In this document: in pieces, positions 3,893 through 5,632 of the stretch
How positions within the stretch are numbered: the stretch's first letter is position 1
Layout of the letters: each line of letters begins with the position of its first letter
From: an uncultured Eubacteriales bacterium
Lineage (GTDB): Bacteria; Bacillota; Clostridia; Oscillospirales; Acutalibacteraceae
DNA length: 5,632 bases
Reading direction: 5' to 3'
Assembly: GCA_934444695.1 (NCBI GenBank)
Contig: CAKSDF010000127.1
Coordinates: 1-5,632 of the forward strand
Program-made: the position numbers and the translations under genes
The notes under the pieces: model-generated
The model's input: the letters and a program-made list of their open reading frames with translations, nothing else
Databases searched by the model: none
What the model was told of the DNA's origin: nothing

Positions 3893-5632
3893 ATGACAAA
3901 ACAAAACAGCAAAAAGGTTCCTTCCGCGGAAAAAGCAAGGTCTTTAACCGCCGGAAAGAGCCATTCTTCGGGTACTGAAAATTCCGCCAAAAAGAGAAGC
4001 TCTTCGGCATCCGTTCCCTCGGTAAACGGCGGCGGGGCAAACGCAAAGAACAATTCTTTGTCGAAAAAAGGCGGAGCATCGGCAAAAAAAGCATCGTCCT
4101 CAAAAGGCGCTTTGATAAAAAAATCGGTTCCCGCAAACGACAGAAGAAAAGCTTCAAAAGGCGGTAAAAAAGCCGCTCCTTTAAAGATAATTTCTCTCGG
4201 CGGTCTCGATGAGATCGGCAAGAATATGACCGTTTACGAATACGGCAGCGATATTTTTATAATCGACTGCGGTATGACCTTTCCCGATGCGGAAATGCCC
4301 GGCGTAGACATTGTTATCCCCGATTTCAGCTATGTTGTCAAAAACGCCGACAGGGTAAAGGGACTTGTCATAACCCACGGACACGAGGATCACATCGGCG
4401 GTATACCTTATCTTCTTAAGGTGCTCAACTGCCCGGTTTATGCCACAAAACTGACCGTAGGACTTATCGAAGGCAAGCTCAGGGAACACGGGCTTCTTTC
4501 CAAGGCTAAGCTTAACATCATCAAACCCGGGGACACCGTAACCCTCGGCTGCTTTAAGGCCGAGTTTATACACGTCAACCATTCCATTCCCGATTCGGTT
4601 GCAGTGGCGGTTAAAACCCCCATCGGCGTTATCGTCCACACCGGCGACTTTAAAATAGACAGCACCCCCATTGACGGGAAAATGATAGATTTTGCCCGCT
4701 TTTCCGAGCTTGGCAGAAAGGGCGTTTTGGCGCTTTTGATGGATTCCACAAATGCCACCCGTCCCGGCTTTACCATGAGCGAGAGAACGGTAGGCGCCAG
4801 CCTTTCCCACATTTTCAAGGACGCGGGAGGCAAGCGCATCGTCGTCGCCACATTCTCCAGCAACATACACCGTGTTCAGCAAATCGTTGACGAGGCTGTA
4901 AAGTGCGGCAGAAAGGTGGCCGTTTCGGGCAGAAGTATGATCAACGTGGTGACCATTGCCACCGAGCTTGGCTACCTTAAAATTCCAAACGGCGTGCTAA
5001 TAGACATTGATCTCATCAGAAATTACACCGATGATAAGCTGGTCATAATAACCACCGGATCCCAGGGAGAGGCAATGTCGGCCCTTCACCGTATGGCTTT
5101 CGGCGACCACAGAAAGGTGACGGTTGGTCCTAACGACCTTATCGTCATCTCGGCCAACCCCATTCCCGGCAACGAAAAAACCGTCAACATCGTCATAAAC
5201 GAGCTTATGAAGCTTGGCGCCGAGGTTGTTTACGAGCGTATGTACGACGTGCACGTATCTGGACACGCCTGCCAGGAAGAGCTTAAAATGATGATGGGAA
5301 TGATAAATCCTAAATTCTTCATTCCTGTGCACGGCGAACAGATGCACCTGAGAAAGAATGCATCCCTTGCAATTTCCATGGGAATACCCAAGGAAAACAT
5401 CATCATTTCCGACATTGGAAAGGTCATCGAGCTTACCTCAAAATCCATAAAAATAACCGATGAAGTACCCTCGGGCAAGGTCTTTGTGGACGGACTGGGC
5501 GTAGGCGATGTCGGAAGCATCGTTCTGCGCGACCGAAAGCACCTTTCGGAGGACGGAATCATAATCGTCGCAATGACCATGGACAAACAATCGGGAGATA
5601 TCATTTCCGGTCCCGAGCTTATTTCCCGCGGA
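3893..5632 (+). CDS. rnj: Ribonuclease J with long basic N-terminal tail (runs off right edge)
   Basis: The visible 580 codons encode a metallo-beta-lactamase/beta-CASP ribonuclease with 5'-3' exo- and endonuclease activity in mRNA decay and rRNA maturation. Residues 1-95 are low complexity, with about 19 Lys, 4 Arg and 20 Ser but only 3 acidic residues. The core begins near LKIISLGGLDEIGKN (97-111). The zinc-binding HGHEDH is at 162-167, with further ligands H230 (NHSIPDS) and H249/D252 (HTGDFK). Beta-CASP segments include ATFSSNIHR (319-327), SGRSM (345-349), GSQGE (389-393) and HVSGHA (454-459). PVHGE (H480) follows, and the frame ends inside PELISRG. Compared with B. subtilis RNase J1 (555 residues), the tail adds about 88 residues and roughly 70-90 C-terminal residues are missing beyond the edge. 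All catalytic residues are present. The ATG at 3893 is the first in frame. J1 versus J2 type cannot be assigned firmly. Confidence 0.94.
   Translation, partial: MTKQNSKKVPSAEKARSLTAGKSHSSGTENSAKKRSSSASVPSVNGGGANAKNNSLSKKGGASAKKASSSKGALIKKSVPANDRRKASKGGKKAAPLKIISLGGLDEIGKNMTVYEYGSDIFIIDCGMTFPDAEMPGVDIVIPDFSYVVKNADRVKGLVITHGHEDHIGGIPYLLKVLNCPVYATKLTVGLIEGKLREHGLLSKAKLNIIKPGDTVTLGCFKAEFIHVNHSIPDSVAVAVKTPIGVIVHTGDFKIDSTPIDGKMIDFARFSELGRKGVLALLMDSTNATRPGFTMSERTVGASLSHIFKDAGGKRIVVATFSSNIHRVQQIVDEAVKCGRKVAVSGRSMINVVTIATELGYLKIPNGVLIDIDLIRNYTDDKLVIITTGSQGEAMSALHRMAFGDHRKVTVGPNDLIVISANPIPGNEKTVNIVINELMKLGAEVVYERMYDVHVSGHACQEELKMMMGMINPKFFIPVHGEQMHLRKNASLAISMGIPKENIIISDIGKVIELTSKSIKITDEVPSGKVFVDGLGVGDVGSIVLRDRKHLSEDGIIIVAMTMDKQSGDIISGPELISRG

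Noticed and set aside
4181..4882. Minus-strand open frame of 233 codons opposite rnj
   Set aside because: It is antisense to the conserved metallo-beta-lactamase core and is a shadow of the RNase J codons.

Overview
The window looks like a chromosomal housekeeping segment from a mid-GC Gram-positive anaerobe, probably a Clostridia member of the Oscillospirales type. This is inferred from strong GGAGG-type ribosome-binding sites, an RNase J gene, a clostridial-style nucleotidyltransferase/phosphohexomutase fusion and hairpin-bearing intergenic repeats. No phage, plasmid, CRISPR, rRNA or tRNA feature was seen.

Left part (1-997), minus strand: the N-terminal 61 codons of endonuclease III (nth) run off the left edge. 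A leader with three 17-bp tandem repeats precedes that gene. Next comes a 356-base gene-free stretch (186-541). It contains a compact MITE-like inverted-repeat element at 294-435, whose two arms each carry their own hairpin and could fold into a four-way junction with no unpaired linker. A complete E. coli-type RNase HI gene (rnhA, 542-997) follows.

Middle (998-3577): a divergent, AT-rich intergenic region holds a perfect 14-bp palindrome and a candidate promoter. It leads into a 768-residue fusion protein on the plus strand. That protein has an apparently intact sugar-1-phosphate nucleotidyltransferase head, a left-handed beta-helix-like middle, and a C-terminal phosphohexomutase-like half in which all the usual catalytic motifs are degenerate.

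Right part (3578-5632), plus strand: a 315-base leader with short direct repeats and several small hairpins, one terminator-like, precedes an RNase J gene that runs off the right edge after 580 codons. This RNase J has all the metallo-beta-lactamase/beta-CASP motifs but carries an extra Lys/Ser-rich N-terminal tail of about 95 residues.

The genes cover DNA base repair (nth), RNA:DNA hybrid removal (rnhA), nucleotide-sugar supply (fusion) and mRNA/rRNA processing (rnj). They are not one pathway, and each appears to be its own transcription unit or the end of one. The least ordinary items are the junction-forming repeat, the pseudo-mutase fusion and the tailed RNase J with its odd start region.
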